Source of the DNA: Nocardioides aromaticivorans
GTDB lineage: Bacteria; Actinomycetota; Actinomycetes; Propionibacteriales; Nocardioidaceae
DNA length: 64,000 bases
Assembly (NCBI RefSeq): GCF_013408525.1
Contig: NZ_JACBZM010000001.1
Location: 310,001-374,000, forward strand
Direction: 5' to 3'
Each line of letters opens with the position of its first letter. Within the stretch, counting starts at the first letter, position 1. This document shows positions 48,481 to 58,762 of this stretch, in pieces. Below the pieces are notes generated by a model. It saw nothing but the letters and a program-made list of their open reading frames with translations, was not told the DNA's origin and did no database searches. Both the position numbers and the translations under genes were made by a program.

Positions 48481-49396
48481 TGCACGCCGTGACGTGCGAG
48501 CGCTCCTCGGCGTCCAGCGCACGGTCCGCCCGGACCGCGTCCTCGAACGCCCAGTGCGCGTTGAGGACCGACCGGACGACGACCCAGCCGCGCGCCCGGT
48601 CCTCGTCGAAGCCAGCCGCGTCCACCAGCGTGTGGAAGCGGCGCCGGATGCCGTCGCGCACGGAGCCGAAGGCGCCGGGAGCGGCGTACTCGTCGAAGCG
48701 GTCGCGCAGCATCGGCTCGAGCTCGTAGTGCGGGTCGCCGTTGGTGGGCTTCGGGTCGATCGCCAGCCAGGCCGGCTCGCCGTCGCGCTCCCCGCGCAGC
48801 ACGTTGGCGTAGTGCAGGTCGCCGTGGAGCACCGCGGTGGCCGGCTCGGCGGTGAGCTCCGCGGCGAGGCCGAGGGCCTGCTCCACGAGCCGGCGCGGCA
48901 CCGGCACGGTGCCCGCATCCCCGCGCAGCGCGGCGGCCCACCGGTCGACGTACGACGACTGGGAGCGCAGCTGCGGGAGCGGACGCACGTGCAGGCTCGG
49001 GTACAGGCCCGCGACGACCTCGCAGGCCTCGACGTCCCACTGCCCGGTGAGGTCCTCGCGGTCGAGCCGCTCCAGCAGGAGCGCGCGGCGGCCCGGGTCG
49101 GCGCGCAGCAGCCGCACCGCGCCGCGACCGTGCCAGTGCTGGAGGGCGAGGTGCTCGTGCTCGGACTCGTCGTCGGGCAGGCCGACCTTGAGCGCCGCCG
49201 CGACGCCGTCGGCGGTCGTCACGGGCAGCACCAGCGAGCAGAACCCGTGCCAGCTCTCGCCCTCCGGCGTGAGCTCCCACTCGTCGAGGACCGCCCGGGC
49301 GATGGCCGGCAGCCGGTCCAGCCAGGTGGACCACTGCGGCCCCAGGGCGCGCTGCGCGTCCAGCCCGGGCGGGATCCGCACCGGTCCTGCGGTCAC
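48452..49396 (-). CDS. Aminoglycoside/hydroxyurea-type phosphotransferase
   Basis: A 314-residue kinase resembling streptomycin 6-phosphotransferase, APH(6). The catalytic loop [12 protein letters not shown] and the metal-binding [14 protein letters not shown] are clear, and the N-terminal [20 protein letters not shown] holds the ATP lysine. Family members include resistance enzymes and small-metabolite kinases; the sequence alone does not show resistance. The start GTG overlaps the lepA stop (GTGA), an unexpected coupling to a translation factor. Confidence 0.85.
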   Translation of the reverse strand: MTAGPVRIPPGLDAQRALGPQWSTWLDRLPAIARAVLDEWELTPEGESWHGFCSLVLPVTTADGVAAALKVGLPDDESEHEHLALQHWHGRGAVRLLRADPGRRALLLERLDREDLTGQWDVEACEVVAGLYPSLHVRPLPQLRSQSSYVDRWAAALRGDAGTVPVPRRLVEQALGLAAELTAEPATAVLHGDLHYANVLRGERDGEPAWLAIDPKPTNGDPHYELEPMLRDRFDEYAAPGAFGSVRDGIRRRFHTLVDAAGFDEDRARGWVVVRSVLNAHWAFEDAVRADRALDAEERSHVTACITIAKAVQD

Positions 49397-51264
49397 TTCT
49401 TCGGCTTGTCGCCCGCCGGGCCGGTGGTCGACAGCGCGGCGACGAAGGCCTCCTGGGGCACCTCGACGCGGCCGACCATCTTCATCCGCTTCTTGCCTTC
49501 CTTCTGCTTCTCCAGCAGCTTCCGCTTGCGGGTGATGTCACCGCCGTAGCACTTGGCGAGGACGTCCTTGCGGATGGCGCGGATGTTCTCCCGGGCGATG
49601 ACCCGGGCGCCGATGGCGGCCTGGATCGGCACCTCGAACTGCTGCCGGGGGATGAGCTCCTTGAGCTTGCCGGCCATCATCACGCCGTAGGAGTAGGCGG
49701 CGTCCTTGTGGACGATCGCGGAGAACGCGTCGACCGGCTCGCCCTGCAGCAGGATGTCGACCTTGACCAGGTCGGCGGCCTGGTCGCCGGAGTGCTCGTA
49801 GTTGAGCGAGGCGTAGCCCTTGGTCTTGGACTTGAGCTGGTCGAAGAAGTCGAAGGCGATCTCGCCCATCGGCAGCGTGTAGCGCATCTCGACGCGGTCC
49901 TCGGACAGGTAGTCCATGCCCTGCAGGTTGCCGCGCTTCTGCTGGCACAGCTCCATGATCGTGCCGATGAAGTCGGCCGGGGCGAGGATCGTCGCGTCGA
50001 CGATCGGCTCGCGGACCTCGGCGATCTTGCCGTCGGGGTACTCGCTCGGGTTGGTGACCGTGAGCTTGGTGCCGTCCTCCATCACGACGTCGTAGACCAC
50101 GTTGGGCGCGGTCGAGATGAGGTCGAGGTTGAACTCGCGCTCCAGCCGCTCGCGGGTGATCTCCATGTGCAGCAGGCCCAGGAAGCCGCAGCGGAAGCCG
50201 AAGCCCAGCGCGCCGGAGGTCTCCGGCTCGAAGGTGAGGGCGGCGTCGTTGAGCTGGAGCTTCTCCAGCGCGTCGCGCAGGGTCGGGTAGTCGTCGCCGT
50301 CGATCGGGTAGAGGCCGGCGAAGACCATCGGGTTGGGGTGCTCGTAGCCGCCCAGCGGCTCGGCGGCCTGGCGCCCGTTGACGGTGACCGTGTCACCGAC
50401 CCGCGACTGGCGCACGTCCTTCACCCCGGTGATGAGGTAGCCCGTCTCGCCGACGCCGAGCTTGGCGGCCTTCATCGGCTCGGGGCTGATCACGCCGACC
50501 TCGAGCATCTCGTGCAGCGCACCGGTCGACATCATCTTGATCTTGTCGCGGTGCGAGAGCTCGCCGTCGACGACCCGGACGTAGGTGACCACGCCGCGGT
50601 AGGTGTCGTAGACGGAGTCGAAGATGAGCGCGCGGGCCGGCGCGCCGGCGTCGCCGACGGGCGCCGGGACCGACGCGACAATCTCGTTCAGGAGCGCCTC
50701 CACGCCCACGCCGGTCTTGGCGGAGGTGAGCAGCACGTCCTCGGGCTCGCAGCCCACGAGGTTGGCCAGCTCGGCGGCGTACTTCTCGACGTTGGCGCTC
50801 GGCAGGTCGATCTTGTTGAGCACCGGGATGATGTGGAGGTCCGCGCCCATGGCGAGGTAGAGGTTCGCCAGCGTCTGCGCCTCGATGCCCTGGGCGGCGT
50901 CGACCAGCAGGATCGCCGCCTCGCACGCCTGCAGCGAGCGGGAGACCTCGTAGGTGAAGTCCACGTGGCCCGGGGTGTCGATCATGTTGAGGATGTAGGT
51001 GCCCGGCTCGGCGCCCGCCTCGTTGTCGGCGGCGACCGTCCACGGCATCCGCACGGCCTGCGACTTGATGGTGATGCCGCGCTCCCGCTCGATGTCCATC
51101 CGGTCGAGGTACTGCGCCTTCGCCTCGCGCTCGCCCACGACGCCGGTCAGCTGCAGCATCCGGTCGGCGAGCGTCGACTTGCCGTGGTCGATGTGCGCGA
51201 TGATGCAGAAGTTGCGGATGATCGCGGGGTCGGTGTGACCCGGCTGCGGGGCGGCGGCAGACAT
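49393..51264 (-). CDS. lepA: Elongation factor 4 (LepA)
   Basis: A 623-residue translational GTPase that acts in ribosome assembly or back-translocation. G1 is AHIDHGKST (23-31), G3 is DTPGHVDF, and G4 is NKIDLP. The LepA-specific C-terminal domain ([20 protein letters not shown], then [25 protein letters not shown]) is complete. The ATG at 51264 gives a 16-residue lead before the G domain, normal for Actinobacteria. GGAGA upstream is a modest ribosome-binding site. Confidence 0.96.
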   Translation of the reverse strand: MSAAAPQPGHTDPAIIRNFCIIAHIDHGKSTLADRMLQLTGVVGEREAKAQYLDRMDIERERGITIKSQAVRMPWTVAADNEAGAEPGTYILNMIDTPGHVDFTYEVSRSLQACEAAILLVDAAQGIEAQTLANLYLAMGADLHIIPVLNKIDLPSANVEKYAAELANLVGCEPEDVLLTSAKTGVGVEALLNEIVASVPAPVGDAGAPARALIFDSVYDTYRGVVTYVRVVDGELSHRDKIKMMSTGALHEMLEVGVISPEPMKAAKLGVGETGYLITGVKDVRQSRVGDTVTVNGRQAAEPLGGYEHPNPMVFAGLYPIDGDDYPTLRDALEKLQLNDAALTFEPETSGALGFGFRCGFLGLLHMEITRERLEREFNLDLISTAPNVVYDVVMEDGTKLTVTNPSEYPDGKIAEVREPIVDATILAPADFIGTIMELCQQKRGNLQGMDYLSEDRVEMRYTLPMGEIAFDFFDQLKSKTKGYASLNYEHSGDQAADLVKVDILLQGEPVDAFSAIVHKDAAYSYGVMMAGKLKELIPRQQFEVPIQAAIGARVIARENIRAIRKDVLAKCYGGDITRKRKLLEKQKEGKKRMKMVGRVEVPQEAFVAALSTTGPAGDKPKK

Positions 51265-51366
51265 GGTGGGGCCATTCTCCCAAAGCCGGACGGGTTCAGG
51301 AATTCGCCGCCCGCGGTTCACCCCCGGTGCCCCCTCGCGTTCGCCGTACGACGAGAGCGTGGCGCC

Positions 51367-52959
51367 ATGATCTCGGCCTCCCCGGAACCCACCTCCCGCC
51401 GCACCCTCCTGCGTGGCGCCGCCCTCGGCACCGGCGCCGCACTCACCGGCGGCGCCGCCTCCGGCCTGTTCACCGGCCGCGCCTCCGCGGCCCCGCTGCT
51501 CGTCCGCCGCGACCGGCCGCTGCTGCCGCTCGGCGTGCAGTCCGGCGACGTGCGCGAGACCGGCGCCGTGCTGTGGGCCAAGGCCGACCGTCCGGCGCGC
51601 CTGGTCGCCGAGATCAGCCGCGACGCCTCCTTCCGCGGCGCCCGCACGATCCCCGGCCCGGTCGTCGGCCCGGCGTCGGACCACACCGGCCGGATCGGGC
51701 TGCGCGGCCTGCCGCCCGGCACCGACCTCCACTACCGGATCCGGGCGGTCGACCTCGACGACGACCGCGCGTCCAGCGAGCCCACCGTCGGCCGACTGCG
51801 CACGGCGCCGGGCCACGGCGACGACGTCCGCTTCCTGTGGTCAGGCGACATCGCCGGTCAGGGCTGGGGCGTGAACCCGGCCTACGGCGGTTTCCGGATC
51901 GCCGACGCGATGCGGGCCCGCAACGCCGACTTCTTCCTCTGCAGCGGCGACAACGTGTACGCCGACGGGCCGGTGCAGTCCTCCGTGGCGCTGCCTGACG
52001 GGTCGACCTGGACCAACCTGGTCATCCCGGAGAAGACCAAGGTCGCGGAGACGCTGGCCGAGTACCGCGGCCAGTACCGCTACAACCTGATGGCCGACAA
52101 CTGGCGTGCCTTCCTCGCCGAGACGGCAACGGTCGTGCAGTGGGACGACCACGAGGTCACGAACAACTGGTACCCGGGCGAGATCCTCGAGGACGCCCGC
52201 TACACCGAGAAGCGGGTCGACGTGCTCGCCGCCCGCGCGGCGCGGGCCTTCCACGAGTACACCCCGGTCGCCGGCATCTCCCCCGACCCCGAGGGCAGGG
52301 TCTACCGGGTCATCCCCTACGGCCCGCACCTCGACCTTTTCGTGCTGGACATGCGCACGCACAAGGACCCGAACACGGCGAACACCGAGCCGGCCGCGGA
52401 CCACGACGGCGGGGTGCTCGGCCGCCGCCAGACCGCCTGGCTGATCGACCGCCTGCGCCGCTCGCGGGCCACGTGGAAGGTGATCGCCGCGGACCTGCCG
52501 CTCGGGCTCGTCGTACCGGACGGCCCGCTGCAGGAGGGCCTCGCCCAGGGCGACCCCGGTGGCCCGCTGGGCCGCGAGGCCGACATCGCCGAGGTGCTCA
52601 CCGCGCTGTCGCGCGCCGGGATCCGCAACCACGTGTGGTTGACCGCCGACGTCCACTACACGGCGGCGCACCACTACTCCCCCGACCGGGCGGCGTACCA
52701 GGACTTCGACCCGTTCTGGGAGTTCGTGTCCGGCCCGCTCAACGCCGGCGGCTTCGGGCCCAACCGGCTCGACGGCACCTTCGGGCCGGTCGCCGACTTC
52801 GTCGCCGCGCCGCCCGTCGCCAACGCGTCACCGGCGGCCGGCCACCAGTACTTCGGGGAGGTCGAGGTCGACGGCGGCAGTGGCCGGCTCACCGTGACCC
52901 TGCGTGACGTCGAGGGTGCGGCGCTCTACACCAGGACGCTGGACCCCGCCGTCCGCTGA
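51367..52959 (+). CDS. PhoD-like alkaline phosphatase
   Basis: A 530-residue Tat-exported enzyme: [20 protein letters not shown] is the twin-arginine leader, cleaved near ASAAP. The PhoD N-terminal Ig-like domain (about 50-145) leads into the catalytic domain with metal ligands in [35 protein letters not shown] and [12 protein letters not shown]. PhoD enzymes cleave phosphomono- and diesters outside the cell using calcium and iron. No Pho box was noticed in the 102 bases upstream. Its end overlaps the convergent amidohydrolase gene by 34 bases. Confidence 0.92.
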   Translation: MISASPEPTSRRTLLRGAALGTGAALTGGAASGLFTGRASAAPLLVRRDRPLLPLGVQSGDVRETGAVLWAKADRPARLVAEISRDASFRGARTIPGPVVGPASDHTGRIGLRGLPPGTDLHYRIRAVDLDDDRASSEPTVGRLRTAPGHGDDVRFLWSGDIAGQGWGVNPAYGGFRIADAMRARNADFFLCSGDNVYADGPVQSSVALPDGSTWTNLVIPEKTKVAETLAEYRGQYRYNLMADNWRAFLAETATVVQWDDHEVTNNWYPGEILEDARYTEKRVDVLAARAARAFHEYTPVAGISPDPEGRVYRVIPYGPHLDLFVLDMRTHKDPNTANTEPAADHDGGVLGRRQTAWLIDRLRRSRATWKVIAADLPLGLVVPDGPLQEGLAQGDPGGPLGREADIAEVLTALSRAGIRNHVWLTADVHYTAAHHYSPDRAAYQDFDPFWEFVSGPLNAGGFGPNRLDGTFGPVADFVAAPPVANASPAAGHQYFGEVEVDGGSGRLTVTLRDVEGAALYTRTLDPAVR

Positions 52960-54560
52960 CCTTCCCGGGCGACCTCGATCCCGCCGGCGAAGGTCCGCAG
53001 CACCTCGGTGGTGAGCAGGTCCTCGGGCGCCGTCGCGAAGGGGTCGCGCGCCAGCACGACCAGGTCGGCCGCCCTGCCCGGGGCGATGCTGCCGACGACG
53101 TCCTCGAGCCGGGACGCGTACGCCGCGTCCCGGGTCGCGTGGGTGAGCGCCTCGGCCAGCGGGACCGCCAGGTGCGGCGTGTTCGCGGGCAGGCCGTCGA
53201 CCAGGGCGGACCGACGGGTCGTGGCGACGTACATGTTGGGCAGCGGCGGGTGCGGCGCGGTGGGCGCGTCGGTGCCGAAGGCCAGAACGCCACCGGCGTC
53301 GGTGACCTCCCGCCACGGGTAGCCTCGCTCCACCCGGTCGTCGCCGAGCATCGCGCGCCAGTTGTCCTGGATGGCGGGGTCGGCGTGGACCGGCTGCATC
53401 GAGGCGACCACGCCCAGCCGGGCGAGGCGGGCGATGCTTTCCTCGGAGACGACCTCGAGGTGCTCCATCCGGTGGCGCCGATCTCGCGGGCCGTTGACCC
53501 GGATCGCCTCCTCCAGCGCGTCGAGGGCGATCGCCGAGGCCTCGTCGCCGATCGCGTGGATCGCGACCTGCAGGCCCGCCGCGTCGGCGGCGACGACCAC
53601 GGGCGTCAGCGCCTCGCGGTCCCAGATGGGCGCGGCGTTGCTGCCGTCGGCGTACGGCCGGGCCATCGAGGCGGTGCAGCTGTCGATGACGCCGTCGGCC
53701 ATCACCTTGATGCCGGTGATCCGCAGCCGCTCGCCGTCGAGGCGGCGGGCGTGCGCGATGGCGGTCTCGACCTGCGCGAGGTTCTCCTCGGTCGTGGCGG
53801 CGGGCTTGACCAGCCAGTGGCCGACGACCCGCAGCGGCAGGGCGTCCGCCGCGAGGGCCCGCTCGAAGGCGGCCAGGTCGTGCTCCTCGACGCCCATGTC
53901 GACGACCGTGGTCACACCGTCGGCGAGATAGCGGGCCATCCCGGCCCGCAGCCAGGCGTCGCGGTCGGCGTCGGTGACCTGCGCGGCCAGGAACGAGCGG
54001 GCCAGGCCGAGGGCGGCCATCTCGCTGAGCAGGCCGGTCGCCTCCCCCGCTGCGTCGCGCTCGATCGTGCCGCCGATCGGGTCCGGCGTGCTTGCGTCGA
54101 TGCCGAGCTCGCGCAGCGCCGCGGAGTTCACCCACGTGGAGTGCAGGTCGTTGGCCTGGAGGTAGACCGGCACGTCGGGGACGACCGCGTCGAGGATCTC
54201 CTTGTGGGGCTCGCGACCGCCGAGCGCGGGGTGCAGCCAGCCGTTGCCGATCACCCGCTCGCGCCCCTCGGCGGCGGCCGCCGCCACGCGGGCCTGGATC
54301 TCGGCCACGTCGGCGGCGTCGACGAGCGCCACCTCCCCGGCCGAGGCCCCCATCTCGACGAGATGGGTGTGGGCGTCGACGAAGCCAGGCAGCACGAAGG
54401 CGCCGTCGAGGTCCACGACCCTCGCTCCGTCCGGGCCGTCCTGGTCGAGCGAGACGACCCGGCCGTCGGCGACGACGACCGACTCCGCCCAGGGCCGTGC
54501 CGGGTCGGCGGTGAAGATCCGTCCGCCGCGCAGGACGAGGGTGTCGGTCGGGTCGGTCAC
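52926..54560 (-). CDS. YtcJ-like amidohydrolase
   Basis: A 544-residue amidohydrolase superfamily enzyme. Metal ligands are DAHTHLVE (HxH), HAIGDEA and the aspartate in FGTDAPTAP; an arginine- and glutamate-rich DRRHRMEHLEVV loop is typical of the YtcJ group. The C-terminal beta-sandwich (SIAPGRAADLVVLARDP) completes the fold. Substrates are probably amides or N-formyl compounds. The GTG at 54560 overlaps the permease stop (GTGA), so uptake and hydrolysis of one compound are likely coupled. Confidence 0.9.
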   Translation of the reverse strand: MTDPTDTLVLRGGRIFTADPARPWAESVVVADGRVVSLDQDGPDGARVVDLDGAFVLPGFVDAHTHLVEMGASAGEVALVDAADVAEIQARVAAAAAEGRERVIGNGWLHPALGGREPHKEILDAVVPDVPVYLQANDLHSTWVNSAALRELGIDASTPDPIGGTIERDAAGEATGLLSEMAALGLARSFLAAQVTDADRDAWLRAGMARYLADGVTTVVDMGVEEHDLAAFERALAADALPLRVVGHWLVKPAATTEENLAQVETAIAHARRLDGERLRITGIKVMADGVIDSCTASMARPYADGSNAAPIWDREALTPVVVAADAAGLQVAIHAIGDEASAIALDALEEAIRVNGPRDRRHRMEHLEVVSEESIARLARLGVVASMQPVHADPAIQDNWRAMLGDDRVERGYPWREVTDAGGVLAFGTDAPTAPHPPLPNMYVATTRRSALVDGLPANTPHLAVPLAEALTHATRDAAYASRLEDVVGSIAPGRAADLVVLARDPFATAPEDLLTTEVLRTFAGGIEVAREGQRTAGSSVLV

Positions 54561-55993
54561 AGGATGGTCCTTCCGTAGAACAGGCGGGTGAGGGCGAGGT
54601 AGAGGACGGAGGCGCCGACCATGCCGACCGGCAGGGAGAGGTCGAGCCCGTCGAGGGAGCGGGCGACCGGGCCGGTGAAGGCCTCGGTGCTCGCACACAT
54701 GAGGGCCGCGCCGAAGGCGGTGAGGCAGGCGATCGCGCCGGCCAGGTTGACGCCGCCGGTGTACCAGTAGCGCGAGGCCGGCGTGCTGTCGCTGAGCTCG
54801 GCGCCGTCGTACTGGTTGCGGCGGAGGAAGATGTCGGTCACGTAGATCGCCATGATCGGCCCGACGAGGGTGACGAGCAGGACCAGGCCGCTGCTGACCG
54901 TGTCGAGGAAGTCGAACACGAAGAGGGCGTAGAGCGTCATCGCGACGCCGACGACGGCGGTCGCCACCACGCTCGCGACGCGACTGAGCGGCAGGCCGAC
55001 GGCCTGGAGCGCGAGCCCGGAGCTGTACGTCGTCAGCGCGTTGTTGGCGAGGATGCCGACGATGATGGCCACCAGGAACACGGTGATCACCCAACCCGGG
55101 GCGATGCCCTCGAGTCCGGTCTCCGGGTCGGACAGGTCGGTCACCGTCGCCGCCAGCGCCCCGACGGTCAGGAACACGAGGTTGGGCACGACATTGCCGA
55201 GGGTGGTCCAGGCGGCGACCGCCACCGGGCTGGTCGAGCTCGGCAGGTAGCGGGCGAAGTCCGAGCTGATCGTGTACGACAGCGGCGTCGCGGCGATCAG
55301 GGTGACCGCGGCGGTCCACGTGATCCAGAGGTCCGCCCCGTGCAGCGCCAGCGGCGGTGTGTAGGAGAGGTCCGCCTTCGCCACCAGGAAGCCGGACACG
55401 ACGAGGAACACCACCGTCAGGCCGGCCGACAGCGGGCCGTACAGCCGCATGATCAGGCCCTGGCCGTAGACCGAGATCGCCGTGGTGGCCGCCGCGATGA
55501 CCAGGACGACGACGACCTGGACGGGCGTCGAGGCACCGATGCCCAGCCGCTGCGCCAGCGCGAAGCCGATCACCGACGCGGTGACCCAGTTGAGCGCGAT
55601 GTAGCAGACCGAGACGAACCAGCCGTTGACCGCGATCGCGACCCGGTTGCCGCGCACGCCGTACATGGTCCGGGTGGCGACCTGGCTCGGCGTGCCGGAC
55701 GCCGGGCCGGTGACCGCGACGATGCCGGTGGCGATCGAGAACAGCGAGCCGACGACGACCGCCGCGACGGCCTGGAGCAGCGAGAGCCCCATCAGCACGA
55801 GGACGCCGCCGACGACGAAGGACAGGTAGTTGACATTGGGCGCGACCCACAGGGCGAAGAGGCTGCGCGCGGTGCCGTGGCGCTCCGCGTCCGGGATCAC
55901 GTCGATGCCGTGCGTCTCGACGTGGCCGGGCAGCAGCGTGTGGTCGGCGCTCGTCGTGGGCTGCGCGTCAGGCGGCGTCTGGTCGATGGCCAT
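54557..55993 (-). CDS. NCS1-family cytosine/purine permease
   Basis: A 478-residue transporter with about twelve membrane helices. NCS1 features are the N-terminal FALWVAPNVNYLSFVVGG, GTPSQVATRTMYGVRGN, and VNGWFVSVCYIALNW. It resembles CodB-type nucleobase or hydantoin transporters and uses an ion gradient. GGGGGAACC precedes the ATG. It is divergent from a LacI-type regulator, and both start regions face twin CCAAANCGNTTTGG operators. Confidence 0.9.
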   Translation of the reverse strand: MAIDQTPPDAQPTTSADHTLLPGHVETHGIDVIPDAERHGTARSLFALWVAPNVNYLSFVVGGVLVLMGLSLLQAVAAVVVGSLFSIATGIVAVTGPASGTPSQVATRTMYGVRGNRVAIAVNGWFVSVCYIALNWVTASVIGFALAQRLGIGASTPVQVVVVLVIAAATTAISVYGQGLIMRLYGPLSAGLTVVFLVVSGFLVAKADLSYTPPLALHGADLWITWTAAVTLIAATPLSYTISSDFARYLPSSTSPVAVAAWTTLGNVVPNLVFLTVGALAATVTDLSDPETGLEGIAPGWVITVFLVAIIVGILANNALTTYSSGLALQAVGLPLSRVASVVATAVVGVAMTLYALFVFDFLDTVSSGLVLLVTLVGPIMAIYVTDIFLRRNQYDGAELSDSTPASRYWYTGGVNLAGAIACLTAFGAALMCASTEAFTGPVARSLDGLDLSLPVGMVGASVLYLALTRLFYGRTIL

Positions 55994-56043
55994 GGTTCCC
56001 CCGGGGTGGATTCTGCGGGATGTGTGCGGCGTCACGCTAGGAA

Positions 56044-56059
56044 TCCAAATCGATTTGGA
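56044..56059. promoter_or_regulatory. LacI-type operator 1
   Basis: TCCAAATCGATTTGGA is a perfect 16-base palindrome with the central CG typical of LacI/GalR operators. It lies 50 bases before the permease ATG. Confidence 0.8.
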
Positions 56060-56080
56060 CCAGACCTCCGCCCGCGCTGG

Positions 56081-56094
56081 CCAAAACGGTTTGG
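56081..56094. promoter_or_regulatory. LacI-type operator 2
   Basis: CCAAAACGGTTTGG has the same CCAAA-nCGn-TTTGG form as operator 1, 36 bases away centre to centre. It lies 19 bases before the regulator ATG, so the regulator probably represses itself too. Confidence 0.75.
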
Positions 56095-56113
56095 ACCGTC
56101 CTAGCGTGGCGGG

Positions 56114-57139
56114 ATGACGACCCGGCGCCCCACGATCCGCGACGTCGCGCAGCGCGCGGGCGTCTCGGTGACGACGGTGTCGCACACCTTCACCGGCAAC
56201 GGCACCGTCGCCCCGACGACCCAGCGCCGGGTGCGGGCGGCGGCCCAGGACCTCGGCTACCGGCCCGACGTGATCGCCCAGGGACTGCGCCGCAACCGAC
56301 TCGGCGTGATCGCGCTGGTCTCGCGCCAGCTCGACCCGTCCCGCCCCGAGCTCCTGTACGACGTCGACTACTTCGCGCGCTTCGCCGGAGCCGCCGCCAT
56401 GGCCTCGCTGAGCCGGGGCCTCGGCCTGATGCTCGTGTCCGATCCGACCGGTCCGCAGGCGGCCGGGGCCGCGCTCGCCAGCGACGGGTTCATCGTCACC
56501 GAGCCCGTGACCGACGACCCGCTCGTGGCGATGCTGACCAGCGCCGGCATCCCGTTCGTCACGGTCGGCGAGGTCCCGGGGCGCCCGCCGGGTGCGGCCG
56601 GCCCGCTCCACGTCGACATCGAGTCCGGCCGGCTCACCACCCTCGCCCTCGACCACCTGTGGGACGCCGGCTCGCGTCGGATCACCCTGGTCACCGGGAC
56701 CGACCGCAACGAGTGGAACCTGCGCACCACCGCCGTCCACGAGCGCTGGTGCGCCTACCGCCGCATCACGCCGACGGCCGCCCACGTGCCCGAGGGGCTG
56801 GACGACCGGGCCCGGCACCGCGCGATCACCGCCGCGCTCGGGACCGGGCCCGCGCCGGACGGCATCTACGCACTCGTCAGCAATGACGCCCTCGCCGCGG
56901 TCGCCGTCCTCACCGCGCGTGGCCTGCGCGTGCCCGAGGACGTCCGCGTCGTCGCCGGGTCCGACGCCGAGAGCCTGCGCACCGCCGAGCCCGCGATCTC
57001 CTCGATCGACCTCGAGCCGGAGGAGCTGGCGCGGCGCGCGGTCGAGGAGCTCGCCGCCCGCCTGGACGACCGACCCCGACCCGACCACTCCGGCCGACCC
57101 CTGGGGCGGCTGCTGGTCCGGGCCTCCTCGGCACCATGA
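56114..57139 (+). CDS. LacI-family transcriptional regulator
   Basis: A 341-residue regulator. The helix-turn-helix is TIRDVAQRAGVSVTTVSHTF (7-26), followed by the hinge RRVRAAAQDLGYRPDVIAQGLR, which reads the CG centre of the operators, and a periplasmic-binding-protein-like ligand domain (60-330). Its twin operators and its divergent permease and amidohydrolase suggest substrate-induced derepression. The ligand is probably a nucleobase-like or amide compound rather than a sugar, judged from the permease. Confidence 0.92.
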   Translation: MTTRRPTIRDVAQRAGVSVTTVSHTFTGNGTVAPTTQRRVRAAAQDLGYRPDVIAQGLRRNRLGVIALVSRQLDPSRPELLYDVDYFARFAGAAAMASLSRGLGLMLVSDPTGPQAAGAALASDGFIVTEPVTDDPLVAMLTSAGIPFVTVGEVPGRPPGAAGPLHVDIESGRLTTLALDHLWDAGSRRITLVTGTDRNEWNLRTTAVHERWCAYRRITPTAAHVPEGLDDRARHRAITAALGTGPAPDGIYALVSNDALAAVAVLTARGLRVPEDVRVVAGSDAESLRTAEPAISSIDLEPEELARRAVEELAARLDDRPRPDHSGRPLGRLLVRASSAP

Positions 57140-58071
57140 TGGGCCGCGTGATTCCCACCCGGATCCCCCACGGCCGCACCGCCCGACGCGTCGAGTGGGC
57201 CCACCTGCCGCCGGCCGTACGCGACGCGGTGGAGACCCGGCTGGGCGCACCCGTCGAGGAGGCGCTCTCGCAGGGCGCCGGGTTCACGCCGGGCTTCGCC
57301 TCCGTGCTCACCTGCGCCGACGGCTCCCGACACTTCGTCAAGGCCGCCTCGGTCCGCGCCCAGCGGCTGTTCGCCGACTCCTACCGCGAGGAGGCCCGCA
57401 AGCTCGGCGCCCTCCCGCCCGGGACACCGGCACCCCGGCTGCTGTGGACCGACGAGGTCGCCGACTGGTTCCTCGTCGGCATCGAGTACGTCGACGGGCG
57501 GGCGCCGCTGCGCCCGTGGACCGACGCCGACCTCTCACTCGCCTCGGCGATGGCCGTGGAGATGGCGTCCCTGCTGACCCCGGCGCCGCCCGGCCTCGGC
57601 TCGGCCGTCGACGAGTTCGCGTCCTGGCCCGCGCTCTGGGACCGGCTCGACCACCCGCGAGCGGCGGAGATCGGCGCCCTCGCCGCGCGCTACGCCGACG
57701 TCGTGGCCGGCGACACGCTCGTCCACACCGACATCCGCGACGACAACATCCTCGTCCTGGCCGACGGCCGGGCCGTGCTGTGCGACTGGAACTGGCCGGT
57801 CGTCGGGGCCGCCTGGCTCGACTCGCTGTTCCTGCTGATCGGGCCGCGCGGCGACGGGCTCGACGTCGACGCGCACATCGCGGAGCACCCGCTCCTGGGT
57901 GGCGTGCCGCCCGAGCACGTCGACGTCGTCCTCGCGCTGATCCTGGGCTACTTCGCCGCGTCGGCCAACGAGCCGGTGCCGCCGACGTCGCCGCACATCC
58001 GGGCGGCCCAGGCGTGGCAGCGCGACGTCATCGACCAGTGGCTGGCCGAGCGGCGCGGCTGGAGCTCCTGA
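57136..58071 (+). CDS. Aminoglycoside phosphotransferase-family kinase
   Basis: A 311-residue APH-like kinase. The catalytic loop LVHTDIRDDNIL and metal-binding LCDWNWPVVGAAW are intact; FTPGFASVLTCADGSRHFVKAA supplies the ATP-binding lysine. The start ATG overlaps the regulator stop (ATGA), so it is the second gene of that transcript. Substrate unknown; a small-molecule kinase for the same catabolic module is one possibility. Confidence 0.85.
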   Translation: MMGRVIPTRIPHGRTARRVEWAHLPPAVRDAVETRLGAPVEEALSQGAGFTPGFASVLTCADGSRHFVKAASVRAQRLFADSYREEARKLGALPPGTPAPRLLWTDEVADWFLVGIEYVDGRAPLRPWTDADLSLASAMAVEMASLLTPAPPGLGSAVDEFASWPALWDRLDHPRAAEIGALAARYADVVAGDTLVHTDIRDDNILVLADGRAVLCDWNWPVVGAAWLDSLFLLIGPRGDGLDVDAHIAEHPLLGGVPPEHVDVVLALILGYFAASANEPVPPTSPHIRAAQAWQRDVIDQWLAERRGWSS

Positions 58072-58083
58072 CCGCCCGACCGG

Positions 58084-58569
58084 TCAGCCGCGCCCGAGCG
58101 CCGCGGGGTCGATCACGACGAACCGCGGGTCGTCAGGGTGCACGTGGACGTCGAGGACCGTGTCGACCTGGATCCGCGGGATCGCGAGCTGGGACACCAG
58201 CTCGTCGACGGTCACCCGGTAGGGCTCGCCCGACTCGGGGTTCACCTCGAGGGTGAACACGACGTACGGATCCTGGTTGAGGTGTCCGCGGACGCGCGTG
58301 CCGGCGATCCGCGCCGTGGTCCGGATGCCGTCCTCCATCGCCCTGCGCTTGTGGGCGTTGCGGGCCCGGACCTGCCGGATCTTGAGGAACGCGAAGACCG
58401 CCAGGCCGACGCCCGCCACCGCGAACGCGTAGGCGGCGTAGGTGCCGGCGTGCTTGCCGCCGTCGCGGGTGGCGCCCATGATGACGAGCGTCCAGAAGGC
58501 GATCGTCGGCAGGATCATGACGACGCCGACCGGGAACTGCGGCTGTGAGGGGGGAGTCACGGCGGCCAT
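58084..58569 (-). CDS. Membrane protein with two helices and a DUF3592-like domain
   Basis: A 161-residue protein with two membrane helices (about 12-32 and 45-63), a basic cytoplasmic stretch (KIRQVRARNAHKRRAMEDG), then a small beta domain (RTTARIAGTRVRGHLNQDPYVVFTLEV to LDVHVHPDDPRFVVID). That pattern, T-A-x-I followed by V-x-V-x-x-D-P, is like DUF3592 or similar envelope proteins. It converges with the kinase gene 12 bases away. Function unknown. Confidence 0.7.
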   Translation of the reverse strand: MAAVTPPSQPQFPVGVVMILPTIAFWTLVIMGATRDGGKHAGTYAAYAFAVAGVGLAVFAFLKIRQVRARNAHKRRAMEDGIRTTARIAGTRVRGHLNQDPYVVFTLEVNPESGEPYRVTVDELVSQLAIPRIQVDTVLDVHVHPDDPRFVVIDPAALGRG

Positions 58570-58618
58570 CCCAGCAGGTGGGGGCCGCCACTGGCAACGA
58601 GGACGGCCGGTTGGCGAT

Positions 58619-58648
58619 TTGGGGCCACTGTTCGCCCGCTGTTAGCCT
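58619..58648 (+). promoter_or_regulatory. Candidate rpsT promoter
   Basis: TTGGGG (58619-58624), 18 bases, TAGCCT (58643-58648), about 115 bases before the rpsT start. The 193-base gap upstream of rpsT shows no other gene. The leader it would give is long enough for autoregulation by S20, which is known in some bacteria. Confidence 0.4.
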
Positions 58649-58762
58649 TGCTGGTCGCGTCTCCCGCGTGCCTGCGCCTGCCCTCGTCGGTCGGCCGGCT
58701 CCCGCGGGTCCGCGCTCCGGACCAGACCAGACATCCACCCGAACACGTAGAGGCAATCACCC

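Noticed and set aside
49708..51366. Long N-terminal extension of the PhoD frame across lepA
   Set aside because: The first 553 codons are antisense to lepA; the Tat leader at 51367 marks the true start.
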